DNA of 64,000 nt from Dyadobacter fanqingshengii (GTDB taxonomy: Bacteria; Bacteroidota; Bacteroidia; Cytophagales; Spirosomataceae). Shown in pieces: positions 54,586-63,641 of the stretch. The notes under the pieces are model-generated. The model did not search any database. It saw only the letters and a program-made list of their open reading frames with translations, and was not told the origin of the DNA. A program made the position numbers and the translations under genes. Numbering within the stretch: position 1 is the first letter of the stretch; each line of letters begins with the position of its first letter. The stretch is taken from positions 2,046,001 through 2,110,000 of the forward strand of contig NZ_CP098806.1 of the NCBI RefSeq assembly GCF_023822005.2. The letters run 5' to 3'.

Positions 54586-55536
54586 ATGAGTGCAACATCT
54601 TTTGAAGAACTTTGCCAGCGCCTGTCCAGTGGTGCGTCGAGGGATCTGAGCGCATTGTTACCCGATGGAATTCAGCATGAAGCAGGGCATTTCAATGTAT
54701 TCAATCTCACTGAAATCACGCAGACTACACGTGAAAAACCAACCATCCCCTACCCTTGCCGCGCATTCTATAAAATCAGTTTTCTGACAGGACGTTCACG
54801 TGCAGAATACCCCGACCGCACGGTTGAGATCACACAACCTACGCTGATCTTTACAACGCCAAAAACACCTTTCAACTGGCTGCCTATCGGGAAACAAACC
54901 GGGCAATTTTGCGTCTTCTCCGCAGAATTTCTCCACCCGACCAAAAGCGGCGCGATCCTGGACGAACTGCCCATTTTCAAGTCGCCCGAGCACCCTGTTT
55001 ATGCATTGTCGGAAAGTGAAGCGGCGCGTGTACAAAGCATATTTGACAACATGGAGGCGGAAATTGCATCCAATTATGCCTATAAATATGATCTCATGCG
55101 CGCCTATGCGCTCGAACTGATCCATATTGGCCAGAAGCGGCAGTCCACTACGATGCTGCATCCGAATCACAGCGCATTTGCCCGAACCACTTCCCTTTTT
55201 ATTGAATTGCTGGAAAGACAATTCCCGCTTGAAAACCCACAACATCAAATCGCATTACGCACGGCGAAACAATATGCCGATCACCTTTCGGTGCACGTAA
55301 ACCATTTGAACAAAGTCCTCAGAGAAACCACGGGACTGACAACAACCGAGCTCATTTCCGGACGGATCGTACAGGAGGCCCGCGCATTGTTACGACATAC
55401 CGACTGGACCATTGCCGAGATAGCCGATTGCCTGGGATTTTCCGACTTCGCCCATTTTGCCAAATTCTTCAAAAGCGAAACTTCCTTCTCTCCCGGCGCA
55501 TTTCGTCGCCAGACAGAAAGTTCGAATTATACATAA
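54586..55536 (+). CDS. AraC-family transcriptional regulator
   Basis: This 316-residue regulator starts at the ATG at 54586. The N-terminal cupin-like sensor part spans about 20-190. The C-terminal double helix-turn-helix lies at about 215-316. It has VNHLNKVLRETTGLTTTELISGRI in the first HTH region and WTIAEIADCLGFSDFAHFAKFFK in the second. It probably regulates the SDR gene that follows on the same strand, 77 bases downstream. AraC-SDR pairs of this kind are common in Bacteroidota, often with the SDR under control of the regulator. The inducer is unknown. Confidence 0.92.
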   Translation: MSATSFEELCQRLSSGASRDLSALLPDGIQHEAGHFNVFNLTEITQTTREKPTIPYPCRAFYKISFLTGRSRAEYPDRTVEITQPTLIFTTPKTPFNWLPIGKQTGQFCVFSAEFLHPTKSGAILDELPIFKSPEHPVYALSESEAARVQSIFDNMEAEIASNYAYKYDLMRAYALELIHIGQKRQSTTMLHPNHSAFARTTSLFIELLERQFPLENPQHQIALRTAKQYADHLSVHVNHLNKVLRETTGLTTTELISGRIVQEARALLRHTDWTIAEIADCLGFSDFAHFAKFFKSETSFSPGAFRRQTESSNYT

Positions 55537-55613
55537 AATTGATTGTACGGAACAAACCCGTATATGTGCTTTTCATGGACTTTTGCATTGTTTTTAATCA
55601 ACATAAAAAGTCA

Positions 55614-56366
55614 ATGACAACGCAAAAAATCGCAATCGTTACCGGTGGAAGCCGTGGAATCGGAAAAGACATCGCATTAAACCTGGCGAAAAAAGGAACC
55701 GATATATTACTGACTTATCGCAGCAACAAAACCGAAGCGGATGCAACCGTTGCTGCCATTCAATCGCTTGGCCGGAAGGCAGTTGCGTTACCGCTGAATA
55801 CCGCCGACACCAGCGGCTTCGACTCCTTTTTCGAACAGGCGAACGCAGCATTATCCGCATCATTTGGCACAGATCGCTTTGATTTCCTGATCAATAACGC
55901 GGGAACAAGCCTGACAGCAGCCGTCACCGAAACCACCGAGGAGCAGTTCGATGAAATGATGAACATCCATCTCAAAGGCGTCTACTTTCTTACACAAAAA
56001 GCATTGCCGCATCTTCGCGACGGCGGACGGATCGTTAATTTATCCTCGGCCACTTCACGCCAAAGCTTCACGGGTGTATCGGCCTATGCGATCATGAAGG
56101 GCGCCGTCGATGTCTATACGAGATATCTTGCGCTTGAATTGGGTTCGCGTGGGATTAATGTTAATGTGGTTGCGCCAGGAGCCATTTTTGGCGGTGGTGC
56201 CATGCAGGATTCTCCTGAAATAAGGGCTTTTGTACAAAGTATTACCGCGCTGACCAGGGTTGGATTGCCGGATGACATTGGCGGCGTCGTCGCGTTTCTC
56301 TGTAGCGAAGACGCCAAATGGGTCAATGGTCAGCGCATTGAAGTGACGGGTGGCGTAGGGCTGTAA
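55614..56366 (+). CDS. Short-chain dehydrogenase/reductase (SDR)
   Basis: This 250-residue classical SDR is likely NADPH-dependent. The cofactor motif TGGSRGIG lies at residues 10-17, with TYRSNKTEAD after strand 2, where the Arg and Ser favour NADP. NNAG follows mid-protein, and the catalytic Ser-Tyr-Lys set includes SSATSRQSFTGVSAYAIMKG. The ATG at 55614 was chosen because the open frame upstream runs through the AraC gene. Similar proteins act as 3-oxoacyl-ACP-reductase-like or aldehyde-reducing enzymes. Its stop lies 4 bases from that of the convergent sulfatase gene. Confidence 0.93.
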   Translation: MTTQKIAIVTGGSRGIGKDIALNLAKKGTDILLTYRSNKTEADATVAAIQSLGRKAVALPLNTADTSGFDSFFEQANAALSASFGTDRFDFLINNAGTSLTAAVTETTEEQFDEMMNIHLKGVYFLTQKALPHLRDGGRIVNLSSATSRQSFTGVSAYAIMKGAVDVYTRYLALELGSRGINVNVVAPGAIFGGGAMQDSPEIRAFVQSITALTRVGLPDDIGGVVAFLCSEDAKWVNGQRIEVTGGVGL

Positions 56367-56370
56367 TGCG

Positions 56371-57786
56371 TTACTTTCGCACCTCGCGCTTATCCAGCTC
56401 AGCGTCGACGGGAACCACACTTTCCAGATGCTTTTTATAAGCTGCCGCCAATTCTTCGATCACCTGCGGATTTTTGTTTCCAATCTCAAATTTCTCCGAA
56501 GGGTCGTGTTCCAGGTTGTATAACAATGGCGGATTATGCTCAGCAGCAGGCTTTTGCGAATAGGAAGGATTTGTTCTAAAATGCGCTTTATAAGCTCCTT
56601 TTCTGATCGCGTACAAGTTGTTGGCATCGTAGTAATACACAATGTCCGTCACCTTATCCGTTTTTCCTGTGAGAATTTCAGCAATGTTATTCCCGTCAAG
56701 CGGTGCGTTTGCAGGTGCCTCGGCGCCAGCCCATTTCAGGATTGTGGGATATAAATCCATGGAAGTTGCAATGGCCGACGATATTTGCGGCTTAACCGTT
56801 CCGGGCATCCAAGCAATGGCCGGAACGCGCATGCCGCCTTCATAGGTGGACGCTTTGGCTTCGTACAGCAAGCCAGACGAACCGCCATTTTCATCGATCA
56901 GCGATTTCATCAGCCACGGACCATTGTCGCTCAGGAACACCACGAATGTGTTTTTATCCAGTTTGAGCTCTTTTAATTTATTCAAAATCTGCCCAACGCT
57001 CCAATCCAGTTCTTCCACTACATCGCCATACAAACCGCGCTTGCTTTTCCCGGCAAAATCCGGTGACGCATGCAGTGGCACGTGCGGGAACGGGCTTGCG
57101 TAATAAATGAAGAATGGTTTGTTCTTGTTCTTAGTGATCAAGTCCGTAACCTCTGCCGTAAATCTTTTCGTCAGCAGATCCTGGTCCGGCTCCGTTTCCA
57201 GCAATTTAGAATCGCGGTAAAGGGGCAATGGCGGATTTTCAGTAGATAAAATGGGCTTTCCATCCTTGCCGGTGCGGAAGGACTCTTTGCCCATATCATT
57301 GGAATACGGAATACCGAAATAGGAATCAAAACCATAATTCAGCGGCAAAAACTCCGGCAGCGAACCCAGGTGCCATTTTCCGACAATAGCAGTCTGGTAA
57401 CCCTTCGATTTCAATGCTTTGGGCAAAGTTGTCTCACGTTTAGGAAGTCCGCTGGTGGAATTGATAAAGAAAACTTTGTTGGCGCTATTGGTCCCAAAAA
57501 CGCCGTTCCGGATCGGCAACCGGCCCGTAAGCAAGGCGGCGCGGCTCGGCGAACACACATTGGCCGCGACGTAAAACTGCGTAAAACGCGTTCCCTCCAG
57601 CGCCATTTTGTCCAGGTTCGGCGTGCGGATCGTGGGGTGACCGTAAGAACTCAAATCGCCATAACCGAGATCATCGGCGAGGATGATGATGAAATTTGGC
57701 TGCTTTGTCTTTTGGGCAAAACCGGTCACAGAAAGCAGGAAAAATGCTGTTACAAAAACAGAAAAGAGACTTTTTTTCATATTCAT
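56371..57786 (-). CDS. Exported type I sulfatase
   Basis: This 471-residue sulfatase has a signal peptide ending in GFAQ. Its metal site is NFIIILADDLGYGDLSSYG, and its formylglycine motif CSPSR lies at 78-82 with AALLTGRLPIRNGV after it. VGKWHLGS and FLSDNGPW are conserved, as is the C-terminal LYNLEHDPSEKFEIGNKNP. The N-acetylgalactosamine/arylsulfatase A-like sequence fits polysaccharide desulfation. It is 36 bases downstream of the SusD stop on the same strand, so it is probably the third gene of the SusCD operon at 62344-57823. The specific sulfate ester is not evident. Confidence 0.94.
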   Translation of the reverse strand: MNMKKSLFSVFVTAFFLLSVTGFAQKTKQPNFIIILADDLGYGDLSSYGHPTIRTPNLDKMALEGTRFTQFYVAANVCSPSRAALLTGRLPIRNGVFGTNSANKVFFINSTSGLPKRETTLPKALKSKGYQTAIVGKWHLGSLPEFLPLNYGFDSYFGIPYSNDMGKESFRTGKDGKPILSTENPPLPLYRDSKLLETEPDQDLLTKRFTAEVTDLITKNKNKPFFIYYASPFPHVPLHASPDFAGKSKRGLYGDVVEELDWSVGQILNKLKELKLDKNTFVVFLSDNGPWLMKSLIDENGGSSGLLYEAKASTYEGGMRVPAIAWMPGTVKPQISSAIATSMDLYPTILKWAGAEAPANAPLDGNNIAEILTGKTDKVTDIVYYYDANNLYAIRKGAYKAHFRTNPSYSQKPAAEHNPPLLYNLEHDPSEKFEIGNKNPQVIEELAAAYKKHLESVVPVDAELDKREVRK

Positions 57787-57822
57787 ATTTTATCAAATCA
57801 AACCAAAAAGAAAGCCCCTAGC

Positions 57823-59253
57823 TTATTTGTAACCTTCATTTTGTTTCAGGCTCGGATTACGGTCAATTTCGCTTTGGGGGATAGGAAATAACACCTGGTA
57901 GTCAAATGCCACTTTGCCCCTTCCTTTGGCAAGTTCGATAAATTTGCCATGGCGGATCAGATCCTGGCGGCGCAGTTCCTCGGAGAAAAACTCCCATCCT
58001 CTCTCCTTCAAAATCTGCGCACGGAAAGCGTCTTTGGTCGCTACGTTGGCCAATGTTAACGCGGTGAGTCCGGCTTTAACATGAACCTGGTTCAGGAGCG
58101 CTAACGCTTCGGGCGTCGGCCCTTTCAATTCGTTCAATGCTTCGGCTTTGCTCAAAAGAATGTCGGCATAGCGGACCACGGGAAAATCGTTGCCCAAATC
58201 TGCCCCCGTTGCATTCAAATCTTCTTCAAATTTGAAACTCCGTTTATCATCTTGTCCCAACACAATGTGTTTTCCGCTCAGATCGTCGTATTCTGTCAAA
58301 AAAACCTGGCGGCGTTGGTCCTTCGGATCGAAAGAATCGTAAAAACCGGATAATGTTTTCAGCTGCGTTGCATAATTCGCTTTGGCTGTGCCTTTGTATT
58401 TATAGTTTGGAGGCGCTGCGTGAGGCAGATAATTGGTGCCTAGTCCCGGCTGCGCCACGTGTGGACGAACATAAATGAACTCAATGTTCACTTCATTGGC
58501 CAGCTTGAAAAGATCCGCGCGATTAGTCGAATTGAAAAGGCTGTAACTGTTCAGATCGATTACCTTTTGAGCGGTTTCATCCGTTTTTGCCCAGTTTTTA
58601 TTGTTTAAATAAAATTTCGCCAAAAAAGCCAGTGCTGCACCTTTGGTGGCTCTGCCATACTGCGTTGCTTTTACAGGCAGGATTTCGCTTACAGCGGTCA
58701 ATTCATCGGATATAAATTTCACAAATTCTTCCTTGCTGGCTCTGGCCGGCCGGTCTTCGCTGGTGCTGCTGCTGCTGGTAATGATCGGTGTCGGGCCAAA
58801 CAGATCGTACAGATAAATGTAGCCGCTCGCGCGCAGGAACCTGGCTTCGGCTAAGATCTGTTTCTTTCTTTCGGCATCAAAATCAATGTTCGGAACATTA
58901 TCAATGACCAGATTAGCGCGGTAAATGGCGCTGTAATAACGCGTCCAGGCTGTATCGAAAAATTCGTGGGACGCATTCCAGGTAAAATCTTCCAGCGGCT
59001 GCGCGAGTCCGCGAAGCCCGCCTTCCCGGATAATAATCAGGTCCGTAGTCACCTCGGCCATGACGAAAATATTCCGAAAACCATCCGTGCCCTGCTTTTG
59101 TTCAAGCGCATAGGCCGCATTTAAAAGTGCCTCTGCATCATCGGCTGTATTGAAAAAGTTATTAGGACCAAATGAGGAAAATACTTCTTCTTCAAGAGGC
59201 TTGTCGCACCCTAAAACGGTCAGTAGCAAAAATATAAAAATCAGCTTTTTCAT
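57823..59253 (-). CDS. RagB/SusD-family outer-membrane lipoprotein
   Basis: This 476-residue lipoprotein has lipobox LTVLGC with Cys16, shorter than the 590-residue SusD at 37260. Helical TPR-like parts include FFNTADDAEALLNAAYALEQK, ARFLRASGYIYLYDLFGPTPII and KAEALNELKG. The end reads VLFPIPQSEIDRNPSLKQNEGY, a typical SusD C-terminus. It partners the SusC at 59276, 22 bases upstream. The sulfatase downstream suggests it binds sulfated oligosaccharide. Confidence 0.95.
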   Translation of the reverse strand: MKKLIFIFLLLTVLGCDKPLEEEVFSSFGPNNFFNTADDAEALLNAAYALEQKQGTDGFRNIFVMAEVTTDLIIIREGGLRGLAQPLEDFTWNASHEFFDTAWTRYYSAIYRANLVIDNVPNIDFDAERKKQILAEARFLRASGYIYLYDLFGPTPIITSSSSTSEDRPARASKEEFVKFISDELTAVSEILPVKATQYGRATKGAALAFLAKFYLNNKNWAKTDETAQKVIDLNSYSLFNSTNRADLFKLANEVNIEFIYVRPHVAQPGLGTNYLPHAAPPNYKYKGTAKANYATQLKTLSGFYDSFDPKDQRRQVFLTEYDDLSGKHIVLGQDDKRSFKFEEDLNATGADLGNDFPVVRYADILLSKAEALNELKGPTPEALALLNQVHVKAGLTALTLANVATKDAFRAQILKERGWEFFSEELRRQDLIRHGKFIELAKGRGKVAFDYQVLFPIPQSEIDRNPSLKQNEGYK

Positions 59254-59275
59254 TTTGTTAAGATCTTCTGCAATG

Positions 59276-62200
59276 TTATAGGTTGATACTCAGGCCTGCT
59301 GTGTAAGTGCGCGACAATGGGAATGCATTGTAATCGGCACGCACATTGGATGTTCCGAACGCACTCACCTCGGGATCGTAACCCGTGTATTTAGTGATGG
59401 TGAATAGGTTTTGTCCCGTTACATAAATCTGCACATTGCGTACATATTTCCATTTTGCCGTCGGGAAGTTGTAGGCCAGTTGCAGCGTTTTTAAGCGCAG
59501 GTAAGAGGCGTCTTCCACTGCCCGGCTGTTCACATTGCTCGTGTAAGCGACGGCCACCGGAATCGCGGAGGAGTTCGCATTCGTAGGATTTGCCGGTGTC
59601 CAGCGATCGGTGTAAGTTTCTACCAAACGGTTACGGCGGAACGAGATTGGGTTTTCCGATTCGGTGCGGTTCAGGTTGAAAATCTGGCTCCCCTGCACGC
59701 CCTGAAAGAAGAAAGAAAGATTGAAAGGGCCGTAAGTAAAATCGTTGTTCAGGCCATATGTAAACTTGGGAAAGGGCGATCCCAAAATTGTGCGGTCCTG
59801 CGAGTTAATCGCCCCATCACCATTTACATCGCGATATTTATATTCCCCTGGCCGCGACAATGGCTGCGCGGAACCGGCAATGTTGTCGCCCGTCTGAAAA
59901 ACGCCGTCGACAATGTAACCGTAGTAAGCATTCAGCGGATCGCCTTTGCGGATGATCGTGAAATCATTGGTAAAACCAGCGGAACCACCCAGGATAAATG
60001 GCAGCGCACCCAGATCCGTCACTTCATTTTTAATGGTTGAAAAATTAGCGGACGTTCTCCATGTGAACGGAGCGGTAATGTTGATCGAGTTCAAACCCAG
60101 CTCGAAACCTGAATTTTTCAGCCCGCCCACATTTTTGAATGTAGTCGTAAAACCGGTCGTGCGCGGCACAGGAAGTTGCAGCAGCAAATCCTTTGTTTCT
60201 TTTTGAAAATAATCAATGCTACCCGTAAGCCTGTTATCCAACACACCAAAATCAATTCCCAGGTCCAGCTGCGTGGTTGTTTCCCATTTCAAATCGGGAT
60301 TTGGCAACTGTGTGGTCGAGATACCCACATAAGGCGTTCCGTCAAATATCGCCTGGCCCTGCGGCCCGAGCAATACGAGCGATTTGTAACTTCCGATGTC
60401 CTGATTACCCGTCACACCGTAGCTGGCGCGGAATTTCAAGTCGGTGATGGCATTCACATTTTTCAGGAAAAGCTCGTCCTTAATCCGCCAGCCCAACGCT
60501 ACGGATGGGAAAACGCCGTATTTATTGTTATCGCCAAACCGCGACGAGCCGTCCGCACGAATAGAGGCAGTCAGCAAATATTTATCATACAAATTGTAAT
60601 TGATCCGTCCCAGATACGACAGCAGCTGGTTTTTCGTACGTCCGGTTCCGAGTGAAAAAGTGCTCTGCGCGCCCGCTGCAAGGTTATCGGTCCCCAACGC
60701 ATCCAACGGAAAATTCTGCGCGCCCGCTGTTAATGTGCTCGTTTCGAATTCCTGAAAAGTATAACCACCCAGAATTTCCAGCTGGTGATTTTTGTTAAAT
60801 GCTTTGCTATAACGGGCTGTGACTTCGATCAGATTATTGTACGAATTACTGGTTAGCACATTCGCCACACCTTTTGTGCCTTCCGCCCTTTTGGTGAGCC
60901 GTGAAGTGAAAATATCACGACGTGAATCCTGGCGATCGGTTCCGACATTGACTTTTGCCGAAAGCTCAGGAAGGAAAAAGTACTCTGCAAAAACGCTCGC
61001 GAATGTTCGGTTGGTGGTGGCAAAGTCGCTTACTTCATTGGCCAATCCAACAGGATTTTCCAGGTTTACGATCTGTGTTTGTGTCCAGGTTCCATTCGGG
61101 TTTTTGATTGTAAGCGTCGGGTCCTGGAAAATGGCTGTGTTGATCACTCCTGCGCCTTCATTAACACTCACGCCATTGGGCACGAAATCATCTTTAACAT
61201 TGCTGGAATTAAGGCTTAAACCAAATTTGAACTTATCATCGGTATAATTAAGGTTTACCCGGCCCGTATATTTCTTGATGCCCGAACTGATCACCACGCC
61301 TTTCTGATCCAGATAATTCAGCGACGCATAGTAATTAAACTTGTCCTGCCCACCGGAAAAGCTCAGCTGGTGGTTTTGAATGGTTCCCTTCTGAAAAATT
61401 TCATCCTGCCAGTAAGTACCATCCCCTATCTGCGCAATTTGCTCCGCTGAGAACTCAGGCGCCTGTTTCTGGTCGGCGCGCAGGTCATTGAGCAGGCTGG
61501 TATACTGTTTTGCATTCAATACCGGAACCTGCTTGGTAACCTCCGAAATTCCTCCTGAAACAGCGTAGTTAACATTCAGCTTACCTTTGACACCTTTTTT
61601 TGTCGTGATCAAAATCACCCCGTTGGCACCGCGAGAACCGTAAATGGCCGTTGCGGAAGCATCTTTCAGGATCTCTACCGACTCAATATCGTTCGGATTC
61701 AATGCATTCAGCGGATTGCGTGGCGCTTGCTCGGTTACAACCGTGGAGCCGGGCACAACCGAAGTGTTATTAATCGGCAGACCATCAATCACATACAATG
61801 GCTCATTGTTGGCATTGATCGAGTTGGCACCGCGTATGCGGATCGTTACACCACCGCCTGGCTCGGAGCTGGATTGCGTTACCTGCACACCGGGCGATCT
61901 TCCGGCAATAAGCTGATCAACAGACGTTTGCACACCTTTGTTGAAATCCTTGGTATCCAGGGAACTTACTGAGCCTGTCAAATCCCGTTTCTTTTGTGTT
62001 CCGTAACCAACCACCACGAGTTCGTTCAGCTGGCGCGTATCGTCGCTTAGCTGGACATTCACCTGAGAACGTCGTTTCACCGGAATTTCCTGTGTAAGAT
62101 AACCGATCCCGGAAATCACCAGTATGGCGTCGTCGGCAGCCTGCAGTTCGTAAAATCCTTCGGTATTGGTTGTCGTTCCGGTTGTGGAACCTTTTATCAA

Positions 62201-62344
62201 CACATTGATGCCGGGCAGCGCCGACTGGTCATTGGCCGAGGTTACTTTTCCTTTGATCAGGTTTTGCGGAAAGCCAGGAAAAGTCAGCAGCAGCAAACCC
62301 AGGGTTAGTAACCTTAAATGATGGGAATGGAAAGGTTGAGGCAT
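59276..62344 (-). CDS. SusC/RagA-family TonB-linked outer-membrane transporter
   Basis: About 1022 residues from the ATG at 62344, which gives a signal peptide ending near FPQ; the frame extends to 62497 through the promoter. Features are the carboxypeptidase-like domain KGKVTSANDQSALPGINVLIKG, RQLNELVVVGYGTQKKRDLTGS, NANNEPLYVIDGLPIN, SATAIYGSRGANGVILITTKKG and a barrel end in YTAGLSINL. It heads a probable SusC-SusD-sulfatase operon, with a good promoter just upstream. Confidence 0.95.
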   Translation of the reverse strand: MPQPFHSHHLRLLTLGLLLLTFPGFPQNLIKGKVTSANDQSALPGINVLIKGSTTGTTTNTEGFYELQAADDAILVISGIGYLTQEIPVKRRSQVNVQLSDDTRQLNELVVVGYGTQKKRDLTGSVSSLDTKDFNKGVQTSVDQLIAGRSPGVQVTQSSSEPGGGVTIRIRGANSINANNEPLYVIDGLPINNTSVVPGSTVVTEQAPRNPLNALNPNDIESVEILKDASATAIYGSRGANGVILITTKKGVKGKLNVNYAVSGGISEVTKQVPVLNAKQYTSLLNDLRADQKQAPEFSAEQIAQIGDGTYWQDEIFQKGTIQNHQLSFSGGQDKFNYYASLNYLDQKGVVISSGIKKYTGRVNLNYTDDKFKFGLSLNSSNVKDDFVPNGVSVNEGAGVINTAIFQDPTLTIKNPNGTWTQTQIVNLENPVGLANEVSDFATTNRTFASVFAEYFFLPELSAKVNVGTDRQDSRRDIFTSRLTKRAEGTKGVANVLTSNSYNNLIEVTARYSKAFNKNHQLEILGGYTFQEFETSTLTAGAQNFPLDALGTDNLAAGAQSTFSLGTGRTKNQLLSYLGRINYNLYDKYLLTASIRADGSSRFGDNNKYGVFPSVALGWRIKDELFLKNVNAITDLKFRASYGVTGNQDIGSYKSLVLLGPQGQAIFDGTPYVGISTTQLPNPDLKWETTTQLDLGIDFGVLDNRLTGSIDYFQKETKDLLLQLPVPRTTGFTTTFKNVGGLKNSGFELGLNSINITAPFTWRTSANFSTIKNEVTDLGALPFILGGSAGFTNDFTIIRKGDPLNAYYGYIVDGVFQTGDNIAGSAQPLSRPGEYKYRDVNGDGAINSQDRTILGSPFPKFTYGLNNDFTYGPFNLSFFFQGVQGSQIFNLNRTESENPISFRRNRLVETYTDRWTPANPTNANSSAIPVAVAYTSNVNSRAVEDASYLRLKTLQLAYNFPTAKWKYVRNVQIYVTGQNLFTITKYTGYDPEVSAFGTSNVRADYNAFPLSRTYTAGLSINL

Positions 62345-62412
62345 TGTTAGGTAAAAGAGATTAATCGTAATAAATAAAATATTTGAATGATAGACTTTAT
62401 AGATTTGAAGCG

Positions 62413-62442
62413 CAAAATTATATAAACTATTTATTCTACCAA
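62413..62442 (-). promoter_or_regulatory. Bacteroidota-type promoter of the third SusCD operon
   Basis: On the minus strand TTG (62442-62440) is followed after exactly 19 bases by TAATTTTG (62420-62413), matching TTG-N19-TAnnTTTG. Transcription from near 62407 gives a leader of about 60 bases before the SusC ATG. This is the best promoter match in the window. Confidence 0.6.
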
Positions 62443-62525
62443 GTTTATAGATTAATTTATAATCAAAAGTTCTGGCGCCCGGGGTCTCCTGAGGCACATT
62501 TTAATAATCTGATCGAAATATTAAC

Positions 62526-62566
62526 AGACCTGGCGTGTAGCGAGCAGCTACACGCCAGGTCTTTTT
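62526..62566. terminator. Terminator hairpin between the VOC gene and the SusC promoter
   Basis: A perfect 16-base-pair stem (62526-62541 with 62547-62562, loop GAGCA) is GC-rich and followed on plus by four T residues. It lies after the stop of the minus-strand VOC gene. The minus-strand side has only a broken T-rich tail, but stem strength should still stop that transcript. Confidence 0.82.
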
Positions 62567-62597
62567 GTGGCTTCATTTTGCTGCCATCACAATCGGA

Positions 62598-62966
62598 TTA
62601 CTTCCTGGAAAAGGTGCCAAAGTGCCATAAAATGCCGGATGGATCGTGCACGAAGCATTCGGAACCCCACGAATCGACGCGAATTGGGCTTAACCGCACG
62701 TTTTTATATTTGCTGGTCAGGTCGAGGGCGACGAGTTGCTCCCAGAAAACATTCACATCTTCGACTTCAAGGAAAATCATTGTGTTATCGATCCAGTCTT
62801 TTACATACGCGTCCTGCAGATAAAACCCCAAATCTGCTGTTTTGAATAAACACATATCCGGCGACAGCACAACTTCCTCAAAGCCCAGATCCCGGTAAAA
62901 GCTTCTGGACAAATGAAAATCGGCAGCGCCTATAAATGGCCTGATTGATGCAGCTCTATGTTCCAT
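62598..62966 (-). CDS. VOC (glyoxalase/bleomycin resistance) family protein
   Basis: This 122-residue protein forms one glyoxalase-like domain of two beta-alpha-beta-beta-beta units. The N-terminal unit is RPFIGAADFHLSRSFYRDLGFEEV and the C-terminal unit includes TMIFLEVEDVNVFWEQL and HDPSGILWHFGTF, with an Asp-Pro-Ser-Gly turn typical of the family. It probably works as a dimer. Metal-site residues for a true glyoxalase are not clear, so it could bind a small molecule without catalysis. Function is unassigned. Confidence 0.9.
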   Translation of the reverse strand: MEHRAASIRPFIGAADFHLSRSFYRDLGFEEVVLSPDMCLFKTADLGFYLQDAYVKDWIDNTMIFLEVEDVNVFWEQLVALDLTSKYKNVRLSPIRVDSWGSECFVHDPSGILWHFGTFSRK

Positions 62967-63195
62967 TTTTTTCTTTTTAAATGTCAGGCCAAAAATAAGC
63001 TATTGCCCAGAATAGCCCGCTTGATCGTAATCAAGAATTGTTGTCCCTTCTCCCCCAACTTCCGATCGCGATAACACACTCACCGTCACATAAATATGCT
63101 CAGGTAGCCGGGCGAGCAATATTTTGGCATATTTTTTGCCACTAAATAGAAAAGAATTTTTTGTACTCAACTGATAACGAATTAGTTAGCTAGAA

Positions 63196-63210
63196 TATAT
63201 TTGACGTCAA
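63196..63210 (+). promoter_or_regulatory. Candidate promoter -7 box overlapping a 10-bp palindrome
   Basis: TATATTTG (63196-63203) matches TAnnTTTG and runs into the perfect palindrome TTGACGTCAA (63201-63210). The ATG of the small coiled-coil gene follows 13 bases later. The palindrome covers the likely start site and could be a repressor site. Confidence 0.45.
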
Positions 63211-63222
63211 TGTAGAAGAAAC

Positions 63223-63534
63223 ATGAAAGAGAACTATCGGGAGGAATACGTTAGGCTGTTGAGGATGCAACAGCAACGACAGAGGCAGCATGAGTCTGAC
63301 TCGGAACAATTGAAGGCGCAACTGGGCTATAAGCACTTGAAAGAGCTTGAAGCTTTGGGATCGGACGTGTCGTTTATCAAGCAAGCATTGGTAATGCGGA
63401 GACACTACATGGTTGTGCAAAATCTGAAAAGGCAGGAAAAAAGGGAGCACATGGAAATGGTGCACAAACACTCATTAGAGATCAAACAACTGAAATCAAT
63501 GTGGGAAGATGTGGATCAAAATCAGCTCAGTTAG
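63223..63534 (+). CDS. Small charged coiled-coil protein of unknown function
   Basis: This 103-residue protein is almost wholly helical and rich in Gln, Glu, Lys, Arg, Met and His, without signal peptide or membrane span. Heptad-like repeats run through EEYVRLLRMQQQRQRQHES, EQLKAQLGYKHLKELEAL and HSLEIKQLKSMWEDV, so it probably forms a coiled coil. I do not recognise a family. A plausible promoter with a palindrome precedes it and the frame uses codons like its neighbours. Confidence in it being a real gene is moderate. Confidence 0.6.
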   Translation: MKENYREEYVRLLRMQQQRQRQHESDSEQLKAQLGYKHLKELEALGSDVSFIKQALVMRRHYMVVQNLKRQEKREHMEMVHKHSLEIKQLKSMWEDVDQNQLS

Positions 63535-63641
63535 GTTTTTGACGCAAAGGACCCTCCATTTTGTCATAATAGGCACCCACTCGTTACGCTAACTTCGGCC
63601 ATCTTTGTAATGTAATAATTCACAAAAAAAACAAAAACAAA

